A stretch of 64,000 bases of DNA from Carettochelys insculpta (taxonomy: Eukaryota > Chordata > Testudines > Carettochelyidae): the NCBI RefSeq assembly GCF_033958435.1, contig NC_134147.1, forward strand, positions 44,696,001-44,760,000. The letters are read 5' to 3'. The notes below the pieces were generated by a model, which made no database searches, was not told the DNA's origin, and saw nothing but the letters and a program-made list of their open reading frames with translations. Position numbers and translations under genes: made by a program. Numbering within the stretch: the first letter of the stretch is position 1; each line of letters opens with the position of its first letter. Below, piece by piece: positions 22,163-35,119 of this stretch.

Positions 22163-25100
22163 AGTGACTCTCATTAGTAACGAGCCACATCTTAAGTAAA
22201 GAATTGTTAAGAAATGGGAGGGGCTACATCCATTAAGGAGAAAGTCTATATCCATTAATCTCCAGGGGAGCAGCATAGTAATACTGGATCAATGTGGAGT
22301 AACATGCCACAGGAGAGTTTGGTTAAATAGTCCTAGAAAAATCAAAGTCTCTAAGGCAGGCTGACATCTCCTGCTTTTGCTATCATTTTTTCTACCTCTT
22401 CAAGCATCTCCCCGGTCTCCAGTGGGTTAGCCTCCAGCAAAAAGCTGAAGATCTAATTCCACCCCGATGTGATTTCTTCCAATAGCTCTGATAGCCAAAC
22501 CAATTGCTGTACTGCATGGCCCATTCACTCATGAACAGACTTCATTGCTCTCATGTGGCCTTAAGCATCACTTCTTCAAGCTAAGGACCAACACTGGCCA
22601 TTTTCTGGCATGCAGCAGTGTATGGCCAGGAAGGTCACAGCCAAAGCCTGTCCACTTACCTGCAGAGCAGAGGCAAGAAAAGACACCCTGCAAGGGAACA
22701 ACACCAGGCAAGTCAAATGATTCAGGACAGGTCCCCAAACCCAACATATGGTCCAGAAAACTAGCTCCTAAAGGTCATGGTGCAGTCTCCATCAACAGCT
22801 GCTTGTAACTGGGCATGACTCACCACTGCAATGCCTCCTGATCGTCACTTGGGAATTAACTCTTCTGCCTCTTGAGTGCCCTCTTTTAGCCGGTGTCTCA
22901 CCTGCTGTTACTTGCCTTCTGTTCTCCACCCATGCTTATATCAGGTAGTCCCAAACCCCAATGCCCACCTTGCCTCAGTCACCATCTAGTCCCTTACTTC
23001 AGGGTAAACTGCAGTCTGAAATGGCCACTCATCAGCTGATTTGTGGCATTCCAGCTCTGGAAGGATGGAGGAGGAGTTAGGGGGCGGGGAGTAGGAAGTA
23101 TAGGGCTCTAGTGCTCCAGTATGGGAGAGGTGTGGGGCTGGGAGGGACAGCAGGTGGGGCCACAGGCCACAGGTTGCTCATCACTGGCCTAAGCTGTCAA
23201 GGTCACCCACCTCACTTTCTCAAGAGTGGGGCTTAAAGATATGGTGACAGATGAACAGTCAATTCATTTCCAGCTGTTTTGAGAGCTAGGCAACCTTAAT
23301 TTACTTATTTTCCTCTTCTTACCTGTGGATTTCCTACATCAGGTCCCCCGCCCTCCCTCCCCCCCCCCCACCCATCTCATACTCTCAGACACAAATTAGC
23401 TCAAGAAGAACAAAGAGCATTCAAACTTCTTGAAGAAATTCAAAGAGGACACGATCTCCTGTGGGATTTTCACCTACTTTTCTCCACATTTTCTTTTCCA
23501 TAATTAGCTTGGTATCTCCTCTGACTCACTGTCCAATCTCTCGGCTGTTCACCTGTCCCCATTTCCATAGCTGGTAACATTGTTTCCATTACAGTCCTCA
23601 AAAGAGAAGAGTGTCCTTGACCTTTAGTCAAATGACGGAAATCCAGAAGAGCTACACTAAATTCACAATCTGAGGGAGAGCGCCTTTGTTTCAGATTTTT
23701 CCAGCCAGACCCATGTGGACCCTTTGGTGGCAGCCACAGAGAGTCCAATGGGACTTAACAAAACTCCCAGAACTTAGGGATACACATTCACCAAAGGTCT
23801 GATTCTGACAAGCACTGAGCATCCTCATCTCTGGAGACAAAGTTGAACAAAGCCAGATAAAACTGAGTGGAAAGACTAAATATACAACACATACCAGGTT
23901 CCATTCCATAGACCAAATGCTGCTATGGTGCAGCAGCCCTGGGAATAAGAAAGGTAGTTTTATATCAGAGCGCCAGGCAGGAAGGCTGCACAGGAGTTTT
24001 GAGTTTTAAATGAGAATCAGAATTTATTAGCAGTGAAAAATCTGCGTGTCTGGGAAATGGCACACGTGGCAAGGCAGCTACAATGTGGTGAAACCCACCT
24101 AAGCAAATGCCAAATCTAAGAATAGATTAGTTGAGTGTCAACCCTGTTGCCTTTTTATCACATATATGTTTAGTTAGTAATGACAGAATAGCTGTTACCT
24201 AAAAGAAAACCACCTGCTGCCAAACACAGCAGAGTACATTTCTTAGCTAATTTATGAGACTGCTGTATTTAAGGTAACACTGTACATGCTGCATTTGGAA
24301 ACAATAGGTTGTTCGGTGCTGTGATATGATCCCCAGAAGTGCGTATCACCTTTTGACTGGAAACACACAGCAGTTCAGAGCATTAACTGACAAAGACTAT
24401 TAATCAGTTCAAATGGAACTACGGGACCAGATCAGATGAGGATCCATCAGTATATTTGGCACTGGGGAAGGTGTTCGGAGTATCTGATTTCCCCTTTTGT
24501 GATCCTCTCCATTTGCAATCGCTCATCCATAGGGCTTTTTATTGCAATTTGTCACATTTCTAATACTTCAGTGAGCCCCAATAATTCATACGTGCCCTGA
24601 TTTCACTATTCTCCAATAACCTGGCCAAACTGCAATACTGTCTATTTTGCAGGCCCATTTTCACTGTCAGGGGGATGGTCTGTGCAACATGTATTACCAA
24701 AGATAGATGAGCACTGATCTGCAGGATTCTGCTGCACTCTGAAAAGGACTGAGGTGGTTAACCTAGCTTATAATCAGCCTTGGCATCACCATGGCAACTC
24801 GAACAGATGCAACGTTTATCATCACTCAGAAGAAACTGCACTTTCCTAGTGTACAGCCACAAATAGCTGTTATAACAGAGCTTCTGCCTTGGTCATCTCC
24901 AAGTAGGCAACAGTATAACGCATGGGAAATTTACAAGAGGCAGCAGAACTGTCCCAGGCACTACAATTGTTACCATTATTGCTAAGAATCTAAAACATCC
25001 TGTGCTTTTAAAAGGTAACAACATCTCAGACGTTATTTCTCAGTCCTCTGCTACATCAAGTGTATTTTCCAAAGCACATACAAGGAAAATGAGAAGAAGT

Positions 25101-25310
25101 CACTTCTTCTGGCTAATAAAAGGGATGTTCATGTGTAACCCAGCCACAGAGAGCATGACATCTGCTCTTCAGCCTTAATTGGGATGCAGAGAGCTTTTTG
25201 CGTGAGGGTGGAGATACCTGGATTTAGCCCCTAAGGTCAGTGGTTCAGTCTCACCTGCTGACAATGTTGGTTTTATACATGCACAAGTGATCTAAATAAT
25301 TGCATCAGAG
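22163..25310. other. Intergenic DNA with sparse repeat remnants
   Basis: No exon recognised. The block at 23164-23187 ('ccacaggttgctcatcactgg') resembles one hAT-type terminus without a visible partner. A C-run lies at 23356-23370. The remainder is AT-rich and shows nothing I can assign. Confidence 0.45.
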
Positions 25311-25594
25311 GGTAGGTCTGTACTCATGAGAGGGTCGCCATGTTGTGATTGATCTTCTGGAGTTCAACTTTGCCACATGTGTGAAGATGAGGCAAAATCA
25401 ATCTCTCTGGGCTCAGCCGTCGACCCTGGTCCTCCACACGATCATGTGGAGTAAGGGATGTTGGTGTGAGCCTGAAGACCCCCAATCTACACTAGGTCAG
25501 AAATCAGTTCTGGTATGCCAATTCTAGCTACACTAATGGGGTAGCTAGATTTGTGTACCTGGGATCAACTTTGTTCCCTAGTGTAGACCAGGCC
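25311..25594. mobile_element. MITE with imperfect terminal inversion
   Basis: The right end reads CCCTAGTGTAGACCAGGCC. The left end GGTAGGTCTGTACTCATGAG is its imperfect complement. These ...GTGTAGAC... ends are of the same general type as the other foldback elements in the window. The interior has no coding frame. No target duplication was confirmed. Confidence 0.5.
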
Positions 25595-25690
25595 AGAGAG
25601 GTACTATGGATGGCTTCACACACAGAATTAAAAAAGCAAGGGACCTGCCATTAGCCATGACTTCCACTGACTTCAGAACCATGGGTCTGA

Positions 25691-25750
25691 TCCAAACCCA
25701 CTGAAGTCAATGGGAGTCATTCTACTGACTTCAGTGAGCTTTGCATAGGA
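25691..25750. repeat. Short palindromic 'gaagtcaat' repeat
   Basis: The halves CCACTGAAGTCAATGGGAGT and, inverted, CACTGAAGTCAGTAGAATGA form an imperfect hairpin flanked by TCCAAA/TAGGA. Related pieces occur at about 42690-42760 and 47510-47585. This is a widespread short palindromic amniote repeat; its family name is not certain to me. Confidence 0.5.
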
Positions 25751-26290
25751 CCCCTCATTTTCAAATACATGCATGCGTTGTACACTGCTTCTTTGTAACT
25801 CATGGAGCAAAGCAAATAATTCTTAGAAAGTAATTCAGGAGATTTTTTTTCTGCTTAGTTGCAGCTTGTATTTGAGCAATTCCAGATTTGGGTGAACACA
25901 TTTGATATTGAAAATGATTCACCAGCTAGTACTGGTGAATAATGGAACAAGCTAAAATATTTTGATTTTCAAACATCTGATCAGATTTTTATTGAAATTT
26001 TGGGCACAAAAAAGAAAGGGTGTGGAGGAAGAATGGACCTTTGTTAAATGTTGCTTTTAAAACCTGCCATAGTGAATAGCTCTTGTTGTAGTAACAGTAT
26101 GAGCTATCTGTCGAGCATGCAGAATCTCCAGCATTCCAAAAAGTTAGTTACTTCTGAGCGGATAGATCGGTTATTTGATATCGCTTCTGTTTCTTGGTTG
26201 TATAACTCTTCAGCCCAGGTTTGTGGTGTGAATGCTCAAATTTCCCCTTCATGGAAATGTTCTGTTTCTACCAGCTCTTCTGTTCTGGTA

Positions 26291-26901
26291 TGTCACGGTG
26301 TAGGCACCCCTGCCCTGTGCGGGAAAGGTTAGCAGGTTGTGATCACCGCTCAGGTCCTTACTATGGCCCTACACTTTCACAGCCACCGTAGTTACTGAGT
26401 AAAGTCAAAGGGTATTGGCCAGCAACCGTGGTAGGGGGACCATACCCGACCGACTCCACCAGGTTCTGACCCAGCGCCCTATCAGTGGGGCAGTAGAACG
26501 CTACCCAGTGAGGAATCCCACCACAATATTTTGAGCTCCCAGGTGGGAGCCACTCACACACTCTCCCTGGGTTACTTCTTACCAGCTCCAGCATGTGGTT
26601 GTTTCACCCATCTCTGGAGTCCTCGGTCTCTGCAGCACCTGTCTCTCTCCCTGGCTCTCCTGGCTCTGGAGGTCCAATGTGGTTTCACAGGTCTCTGGCT
26701 CCCTTCTCTGCCTGGCTTGCCTCAGGAGCTCCTACAGCAGGAATTTGCTCTCCAGCTGCCTGCCCAGGTTGAGCTGATCTGCTCCTCCTTATACTGCCCC
26801 AGCAGTTGGGGCATGCTCAGTACTGACGGGGGCAGGACTCCCTCTGCCTTCCAGGCACTAATTACCACCGGCCCAGTACAGGGTAAGCACACCCCTTAAC
26901 A
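26291..26901 (-). mobile_element. Solo LTR candidate (611 bp)
   Basis: Bounded on + by TGTCACGG and CCTTAACA, that is TG...CA ends. The 5-bp flanks are TGGTA (left) and AGGTA (right), matching at four of five positions. On the minus strand a TATA-box sequence (GCAGTATAAGGAGG) lies at about 26800-26787, where a U3 promoter is expected for a minus-oriented LTR. There is no coding region or second LTR. This is a relic only. Confidence 0.6.
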
Positions 26902-27845
26902 AGGTATACGTTGATTATTTGCAGAGAGAGCTCTTCTGGGAGGTTGACTGACAGGCCTTGTGCTGGCCAGTGGCAATGGCTGGATTTCAACCAAGGTGAA
27001 CACAAAATGGGATGGAGCAAACTCGCCTTTTATTATTCAAACAAATGTCAGACAGTTTCCAATGGCACTGGCTTTGCTCAGATCAAGAAACCTATTTGGA
27101 TGGAATTTGTTACACGGTTGTTTGTGTCTTGCTCTGTGACCGGTCCATAACTGGTACGGAAGTATCTGCCAGGAAACGCTTTACTTCAGAGAAACGTTTC
27201 AGAAACCTGGCTTATGCTGCTAGGCCAAAGATTCAGCGCTGGGCTCACACAGTGGTAATCAGATTCCCATTGAACAACGTCTTGAGATAGAGCTTCACCA
27301 CTTCTGGCTGTCTTTTGAGGGTCAGCAATCACATTCTTCGTAATTCCTGAAGATTGTCCAGTCATATATTACATCTATACCTCAAAATCCTATGTTTCAC
27401 ATACAAATTACTGAGCTGCTTTGCTGAGCTAACCAAGCAGGGCTAACTGACGGAGAAGTTCAGGCCCTGATTCTGAAAGTTCAGGGAAAACCTCACACTA
27501 CAAGATGGTCCGCTTTCGTCAATGGGGCTTTAAATGAGCACTCAATAGGGTCAAAACCCTTCACAAATTTTCAACAGCCTCTGGGATATAAGATGCTCAT
27601 GTCATATGGGCCTCGTAGGCAGCTGCTGTTCCTAGGTTTTAGGGTTAACATATTTGCATTCCAATTCTGAGCCCTGCTTTCACATCACTGACCTCTTCAA
27701 GCAAATTTCACGCTGCTGGAAAATTGTTAGAAGAAATGTCAAAAAATCTGTTGTGTGTGATATTTACTGATGCCCCTGATGGTGGGGTGGAAGAAGCGAA
27801 TACTTTGTATGACCATATATTCTATAAGAAAGAAAACAGATTGAT
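26902..27845. other. Intergenic DNA, nothing recognised
   Basis: No gene. A ~35-base block at 27138-27175 (around GTACGGAAGTATCTGCCAGG) recurs with few changes at 31737-31778, which suggests an unclassified dispersed repeat. Confidence 0.4.
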
Positions 27846-28285
27846 ATTGAGTCAATCCAAAAGTCCGCCTAACCCAGCATCCTGTCTTCTGACCCTGGCC
27901 AATGCCAGGTGCATCAGAGAGAATGAACAGAACTGGCAATCGTCAGGTGATCCATTCCATGTTCCCCATTCCCAGCTTCGGACAAACAGAGGCTAGGAAC
28001 GCCATCCCTGCCCATCCTGGCTAACAGACATTGATGAACCTAACCTGCATGAACTTACCTAGTTCTTTTTTTAACCCTGTTATAGATCTGGCCCTCCCCA
28101 GCATCCTCTGTCAGATGGTTTCATAGGTGACCGTATTGTGTGAAAAAGTACTGCCTTTGTTTGTTTTAAACCTGCTGCCTATTAATTTCATTTGGTGACC
28201 ACTAGCTCTTCTGTTATGGGAAGGGGTAAATAAACTCTTCTTTATTCACTTTCTCCATACCAGTCATGATTTTAACCATGTGTTT
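27846..28285 (-). mobile_element. CR1 LINE 3' fragment
   Basis: Long continuous match in order to the CR1 3' region on the minus strand, recognisable from 'cccagcatcctgtcttctga', 'gaatgaacagaactggcaat', 'catccctgcccatcctggct' and 'aacctgctgcctattaattt'. It is 5'-truncated at about 28285 and has no intact frame. Confidence 0.85.
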
Positions 28286-31200
28286 ACAATGCAACTCAAT
28301 TCTGAGGAACAGCTGCACTACAAATGGTTTCCCACATAACTTCCCAGAGGTTAACGACTCCAGAATGAGACCCAGACTGGGAGGTATAGGCAAGGCAGTG
28401 GGTTTTGAAAAGAGATGCACTGTCATTAAAACGAGGAAACACAAGAAGTCTGTTTCAGAGGGTGGTTACAGAAAAGGCTATCATACCAGCTATGCTAAGG
28501 AGCCCACTTTCACACAAATGGCTGGCGTGGGAAAAGATAAGTTTGCACAAGGTCTAAGAACTCCTTAGCTAGCTGGTCTGTGGAGTCTAATACGTCATTA
28601 GAACTGTTCAACACTTTCACTGTAGTAGAGCACAGGAGTCCTTTCCAGGGGAGAAATAAAACCCAGCACTCCACAGAAAAAATCTGTAAGGAGCAAAACG
28701 ATAGTCTGCGCTTTACTAAAACTGGTTTTTGCTGAACGGGCCAGCGTGAAATATGTTTATATGTCTCTTAACGAATTTGCCACATCACTCATCCATATGC
28801 ATATGCACCACACAAGCATTTCTTTAGATAACTGTGCCCCAGCACCAAGTTTCCATAGATTTTCCATGTTCTAGCACGTTGTGATGCTGTCCTGCTTTCA
28901 CCACTGTTACTTCAGCTGGTTTTACATATGTCGGTGGAAAAGGAGCCCAGAGAGAGGCCAAAAAGACACACAGCCCAGCTGTGTACAAAAGAGCTGATCC
29001 TGGTCATTTTGAAGTCTGTGACCCCAGTGGTGCAGTGCAACAGACAAAGCTCTTAAAAAGAGGGGTATAGAAGAAAGAAAGGGTCCATTTTTGAGTTTAA
29101 AAACAGGAGAAGGCCCTGTTTTGGACCCTTACCCAATAGTAAGGATCATTTTCAGTTTGTTCAAGTATAAAATACCCTGCCATGAAATGAGCACCAAGTA
29201 AAATCTAGGCAAGAAGAAACTTCAAATGACCTGCAAATAGAATCACTGCTGTCACTTGACATTATATGCCGGCCTCCTGGGCTAGCCTGACATGGGAACA
29301 AAGTGAAAATGAAATTCAAATCCAAACTAGATAACTGCCTGTCTCCTACAGTGAGACAGATACTAGCCAATGCTTTCAGACACGGCTAAAGTGAGGCACT
29401 GAAATATATAAAGCTAAGCTGCTGTTCCTGCTGATTAAATACATGATGTAAAACCTGCTTCGGTGGTAGAATGTGAAGTGGTCCCCTGAAATGTGAAGAC
29501 TGCCCACAAGGGCTTAGCAGTCTCATGTGTAATGCAAGCTGAAATCAATGCACAGCCGGGGGGCTGGAAGGGAGTGCTGTGCATGCAAAATAAATACATA
29601 AATAAAATAAAAGCAACCAAGTGGAAATCTTGCCTGTTGAAAACAACAGTGATATACTCTATTGTTCCTGGAAGCCCACGTGGAAAGAATTAAACAAGCC
29701 AGGTTGTATAGGTCCAGCAACTTGATGAAATACTCATATCCATTAAAGTTCCACTGACAAAAAAAATGGGGCAATTGAGAAACCAGCACACCCACACTTT
29801 AGAAACCTCCTAAGCTATAACACTCAGAGCTTTTATTGGTGGAGGGCATATCTTTCCCAACAGCCACCTCTAGCTTATTTTAACCACACCCTGGTCTGAT
29901 ATGTTTGCCTTTGCCTAGGATACCTTCCTCACCCTATTATTTGAGCTTTTAATGTCTGTGAAACTCCCTTCACAAGTCAAGATCCAGTGTGATCCATCTG
30001 ACCGCTCTAAACATCCTTCTGGTGAAAGAGGTCTTCTCCTGGGTTCTAGCTTCACCTGGACCACTGAAGTTCCATTGTCTGCATTGCTCCTAATTTCTTT
30101 TCTTTAGGAACTGGGATGTGGCAGGGCAGTCTTATGATCAGCATTGCCCATGACACACTCTGTAGTCTAGACCAAGAAAATTTAGAAAATGGGGTCTTAA
30201 GGTTGGGGTTTGGCTCTCAGCGTTATTGAAAGGTTGAAGAGGAGCCATGGTCCAATGATATTCAATTCAGCAATTATTAATTCATTACACTTTGTTGATA
30301 CCGAGACACCAATCAATATTATTTACTTGGGTGAGTTTTGAGCTTAGCCTGTAACTGTAATTTCATTTTGCTACAGAAGAAAAGCCCTGCAGTGGGATTA
30401 GACGTATGAAAGCAATATGCTCCAGGATACGTTTTAGAGAGACATTCTGCACCTCAAAAATAGAATTCAAAGTGTTTGTGGCATGGAACACACTTAATTA
30501 GATTCATAGATGAGAATTCACCAGCTGTTCTGCAGACAAGCAGAAATATTTGAGATTTCTTTCAACTCTGTCGAGACTTCTCTCTGTTTGTTCCAGTCTA
30601 AAAGACACTTTGACCATATATAATTATTATCTGTTGCTGAAGTTCAGACAGAACACGATGTCCACACAATCTCTCTGTGCACACAACAAATTTGGCAGAG
30701 GGTTGTTTTTTTTTTAACCCCAGCCCTGCTCACTTCATCTTTTTTGAACCATCTCAGCTACACTTTCATGCAAAGGACTTTACGGCTGTTAGACATTGCA
30801 CACAGTTATGAAATGAAAATATTTCAGAGGGAAAAATTGCTTTTCTTTTAAGAGAGCTTTGTGAGCTTATTAAAAAAAATCCGCTCTGCAGATAACTGAC
30901 AAATCAAAAAATAATTCCTTCCTACTTCCTCAAAGATATGTATTGCTTTTACATAGTCAGACGTTCTGTCCAGTCCAGTAAATTCTAATGGGATCCTTCC
31001 AACTGGGAAGAAGACAAATGACCTCTGCCATTATCTAGGAAGCTTTGTAACAAATCCATGTGCCACAGGCAAACTATTGCATGTACATCTCACCTTGCGA
31101 GCAGCTGTGACTACAGCATTGTCCTTTTGTGCTAGATACAGAGTAGGAACCAGGGCACTGAAGAAGAACTCCTTAATGTTCTGTTAGCAGCAAGTTCTGT

Positions 31201-32155
31201 ATCCACTAGCTGGTAACAACAGTTACTCATGCACCAGAGGCGTGTCGCTAAGGTGCTCCAGCTCGGCAGGGACTGCGCTCATTTCTGTGATGAAAACAGT
31301 TAGAGAGACTCCACATACATTAGTTTTCTAATAAAAGGCCTATACAGGGATGCACGAATGCCAGGCTTATCGTCCAAACACGGCTGATGGATGCTGCCGG
31401 TATTGGTGGTGAAGAAAGCTGACCCTGCGACATAGGTGGCTGGTCCCTAATCTACTGCTTTGCATAGCCAGACACAGCTGGAATCTGAGCAACAGTCAAT
31501 GTGTGCTTGAGATACAGTGGGCTGCAATATAACTACATTGTACTCATTAATGTGCCCCATTGCGAATATAGGCTGTAGCACAGTAAAGGTAACATACTAG
31601 AAGAGTAAATGTATCATACTGCTCAGTGACTGGCTGCTGTAATATATAAAATTCATATTGAAATGAATTGGCCATGCCAGGCAGAGCATTAAGTCATCCT
31701 GTGGTGAATACATCTGGTGTGTATCTTGTGCTGGGACCAGTCCACATCTAGTACAGAAGTATCTGCCAGGCAATACTGAGGTGCCTTTATGAATGATGCC
31801 CGTTGTAAGTTGGGCAGTTTCATGTGACACAACAGTTGTCACATCTTTCTGCTGTTCCTAACAAATCAGACGCAGGTGACTGTGTCCAAGTTTCTACCAA
31901 ACAACTGTCTTGCTAAGAAAGTACAAAGATGGCATAACAATTTTGCTAACCTGAGAACAAAACACTCCCCATTGATAAAATAAACTTTGCTTCCTGCAGG
32001 AAAGGAAAGGCTTTCTAACAGACACTGCAAAGTTCTCGTTCTGCTTCATCCATGAAGGACCACTGACTCCAAGCAACCCAGGCCTTCCCCTACATTGCAT
32101 CCCAGCCCTTTCCATTGTTTGGCCCTCCTTGGAAATGTCTGCTATTTTACGTGTC
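28286..32155. other. Intergenic DNA, nothing recognised
   Basis: AT-rich non-coding sequence with short T-runs (30703-30715) and no assignable repeat except the small shared block at 31737-31778 noted for 27138. No splice-supported frame seen. Confidence 0.45.
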
Positions 32156-32159
32156 CTGG

Positions 32160-32510
32160 GACTGGGGGCTGGCAGCTTCCATAGGCCCCTGGGCAAGATG
32201 TATGTGGGGCCCAGCTCCGTACCGCCAGAAGGGGTAAGTGTTCAGACAGAAGGGGAGGAGCCAGGACAGCCAATCCTCAGTGCTGCCTGAACGGCAGTAC
32301 TGCCTCCCCATCCAATCCTGCTCTCAGAGCCACGCAAACTCTGCAGAGCTGTGCTCTGGCAGCAATTTAAAAGGGTCTAGGGCTCCAGTCACCTGCGCTG
32401 TTGCAGTAGCGGTGGGAGCCACTGGCCTCTTTGAATCACCAGGCCTCAGGGCAATTGCCCTCTTTGCCTCCCCCCCCCCTCCATATAGAGGGCCTGCCTA
32501 AGATACCACA
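32160..32510 (+). repeat. Unclassified interspersed repeat, copy 2
   Basis: Same ordered blocks as 5256-5565: 'gggggctggcagcttcc', 'cctgggcaag', 'gcagcaatttaaaagggtct', 'gaatcaccaggcctcagggc', 'aattgccctctttgcc' and a terminal C-run (32468-32478). The same orientation and spacing support a true repeat family. Confidence 0.55.
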
Positions 32511-33339
32511 CTTAGCATAGAATACAACAAGGGTGAAAGGGTCTTAAAGCAGCCCAGTCCTAGGTCTTATGAAAGTCACAATTTGTTTTCATTTAGAAAG
32601 ACAAATTCTTCCACAAAGGTTATAAAACTTTTCTCCTTATTCTGCCTAACGTGGAACAATCAGAAGAAGGAATAAATGTTCAAGGAGTTTTGAAGGGCTC
32701 GTTTCTTCACAAAGTGGTGACACTCACTGTTGAGTTACTGCTCTAAATGGCATCTGTGGGTCTCGTTGTGCTCCTATGAGCCCATGAGTCAGTTGATTTG
32801 TTGCAAAGGTTGGGTGGTGGGGCAGGTTGCTTCACATTTAGGCGAATCAGCATTCAAAGCCAGTGTCTGAAAATGCAGAAGGGACATTTGTCATTACTTA
32901 CGAGATTAAAGTATATGCACTGTCTCTTCCAGAGGTGCCCTCATTTTTCCTGGGTTCTTCAATTCTTTCATGCTGCAGAGCAGAACGGGCTGAGAGAGGA
33001 CAGCTGGGCAGAGCACAGCCAGCCACCAGGTTGCTCCAGCTCCCACTACCACAGTGAGTGGGGGATGGCCCTGGCTGAAGCCACATGTCAGGCATCCCAC
33101 TAATCCCCCAGTTTGTGCTGCTTGGGGGTGGGTGCTGCTGTCAAGAGGTAGGGCAGGAGCAGGGTGGGGATGGAAAAGGGGTGGGGCTTGGGGTAAAGAG
33201 TGGAGTACAGGAATCACTGGGGCGGGGCTTGTGGAGGGGGACCCCTGAGCCCAGCTCCTGGGGCACAGTGGAGGAGGTTGCCCCATGCCTTCGGTCCCTC
33301 CCGACACCTAGGAACGGGCCTGGTGATAGGCAGTGGATC
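32511..33339. other. Intergenic DNA with a G-rich stretch
   Basis: No gene recognised. The part from 33115 to 33260 is G-rich on + with repeated GGGG runs. Confidence 0.45.
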
Positions 33340-33600
33340 ACTTAGAACATAAGGATCGCCATACCAGACAGACCAAAGGTCCATCTAGCCCAGCATCCTG
33401 TCTTCCCACAGAGGCCAATGCCAGGTGCCCCAGACGGAGAGAACAGAACATGGAATCACAAAAACGATCCCTCTCCTGACACCCGTTCCAGCCTCTAACA
33501 AACAGAGGACAGGGCACCATTCCCACCTATCCTGGCTAATACCTATTGATGGATCTAACCTCGAGGAAGTAATCTAGTTCTTTTTGGAACCCTGTTAAAC
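33340..33600 (-). mobile_element. CR1 LINE 3' end
   Basis: Minus-strand CR1 3' end: 'ccaaaggtccatctagccca', 'gcatcctgtcttcccacaga', 'cctatcctggctaataccta' and 'agttctttttggaaccctgt'. It is truncated at about 33600, where it abuts an oppositely oriented CR1 end. Confidence 0.85.
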
Positions 33601-33604
33601 TTGA

Positions 33605-33722
33605 CGATTGCCTGCTCTGTTCATTCCCTTTGGGGCATCTGGCACTGGCCACTGCCAAAAGAAAGAAAAGTGGGCCCAGATGGACCTTTGGTCTGACCCA
33701 GTATGGCCATTCTTGTGTTCAC
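33605..33722 (+). mobile_element. CR1 LINE extreme 3' end
   Basis: About 118 bp of the CR1 3' terminus on + ('tttggggcatctggcactgg', 'ggtctgacccagtatggcca'). It closely resembles 34735-34850, so two + copies lie in tandem here. Confidence 0.8.
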
Positions 33723-33729
33723 TTATTGT

Positions 33730-34853
33730 GATTGGAGAGAAGCAAATAGTGGCATCCCCCAAGGTCTGTACTGGGACCAGTGCTGCTCAACACATTCATA
33801 AATAATCTGGAAAAACAGGTTAAACTGTAAGATGGCAAAATTTGTAAATGACACAAAATTTATTTAAGATAGTTAAGTTCAAAGCAGACTGCTAAGAGTG
33901 ACAAAGGGATGTCATAAAACTGGGTGATCGGGCAACACAATGACAGATAAAATTTAATATTCAGAAATGCAAAGTAATTCCCATGGCAAAATATAATTTC
34001 AAATATACATGCAAAGTGATAGGATCTAAATTAACCGAACTCATCCATAAAGAGATCTTGGAGTCATAGTGGATAGTGTCTGAAAATATCCGCTCCATTT
34101 CTAGTGACTTAAAAAAAAAAAACTAATAAAATATTGAGACTTATTGTGAGAGGATATATAAGACAGAAAACATCATATTGATTCTGTATAAATCTATGGT
34201 ACACCCACATCTCAAATAGTGTGTGTAAATTTGATCATCCCACATCAGAAAAGATGTATTGGATTTGGAAAAGGGACAGAGAAAGGTAGTTAGAGAAGTT
34301 TTATTAGAAATACTGAACACATTCCATAAGAGAAGAGCTTAAGAAGACCATGAATTTTCAATTTGGAAAAGAGATGATTAAAGAGGAGATATGACAGAGG
34401 TCTATGCAAGTATGAATTATGTGGAAAATTTGAATAAGGAAGTGTTATTTGGTCATTCAAACAACACAAGAACTAGGAGTCACTCAATAAAATTAAGAGG
34501 CAGCAGATTTAAAACAAACAAAAGAGGGCATTTCTTCACAGTCAAACTGTGCAACTCTGTCAGAGGATGTTGCGAAAGCCAAGACCGGTTAAAAAAAGAA
34601 TGGAGAAGTTCATGGAGAATAGGCCTCTCAATGGCTGTTAGCCAGGATGGGCAAAGAGTCAACACCATGTTCTACATGTTCCTCGCCTCTGTTTGCCAGA
34701 AGCTGGGAATGGGTGATGGGATGAGTCATTCAGTGATTGCCTGTTGTGTTCATTCCTTCTGAAGCATCTGGCATTGGCTATTGTCAGAAGACAGGATACT
34801 GGGCTAGATGGTTCATTGGTCTGACCCAGTATGGCCATACTGATGTTTTTACA
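33730..34853 (+). mobile_element. CR1 LINE, ORF2 3' part and 3'UTR
   Basis: A longer + copy starting near the reverse transcriptase region (GGCATCCCCCAAGGTCTGTA at about 33751 encodes the start of the PQG motif). It continues through the ORF2 carboxy terminus to 'ggtctgacccagtatggcca' at about 34830. It has many frameshifts and stops and no intact protein. The frame at 34391-34762 covers the C-terminal part and 3'UTR only. Confidence 0.8.
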
Positions 34854-34877
34854 TAGAACCAAGATGTATGTGCCCTG

Positions 34878-34942
34878 GCTGTAACCCACTAGGCCCCACT
34901 TCCTTCCCACAGCTGAGAAACAGACCAGGAGTTCTTATACCC
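34878..34942 (-). repeat. tRNA-derived SINE fragment
   Basis: On the minus strand, 'aagaactcctggtctgtttc' and 'gaagtggggcctagtgggtt' match the head of a tRNA-derived SINE common in turtles. Only about 65 bp are recognisable, so the assignment is tentative. Confidence 0.4.
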
Positions 34943-35119
34943 TCTCTCTTCACAGAGTTATTAACAAAGTAGGAACATACATTCAAATCTGAAATCTAAG
35001 TGACTTGACACAAAATGTCAGAACATATTAATACTAGAGCTGAGTGGGTCTTTTTTTTATATCAGCATTAGAGGCAGGGCTCCTGTTAGCTAACTGTTAA
35101 ATTATCCGCCAGACAGCTA

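Noticed and set aside
23164..23187. hAT transposon terminus
   Set aside because: Only one end is visible; no partner inversion or duplication found within a few kilobases.
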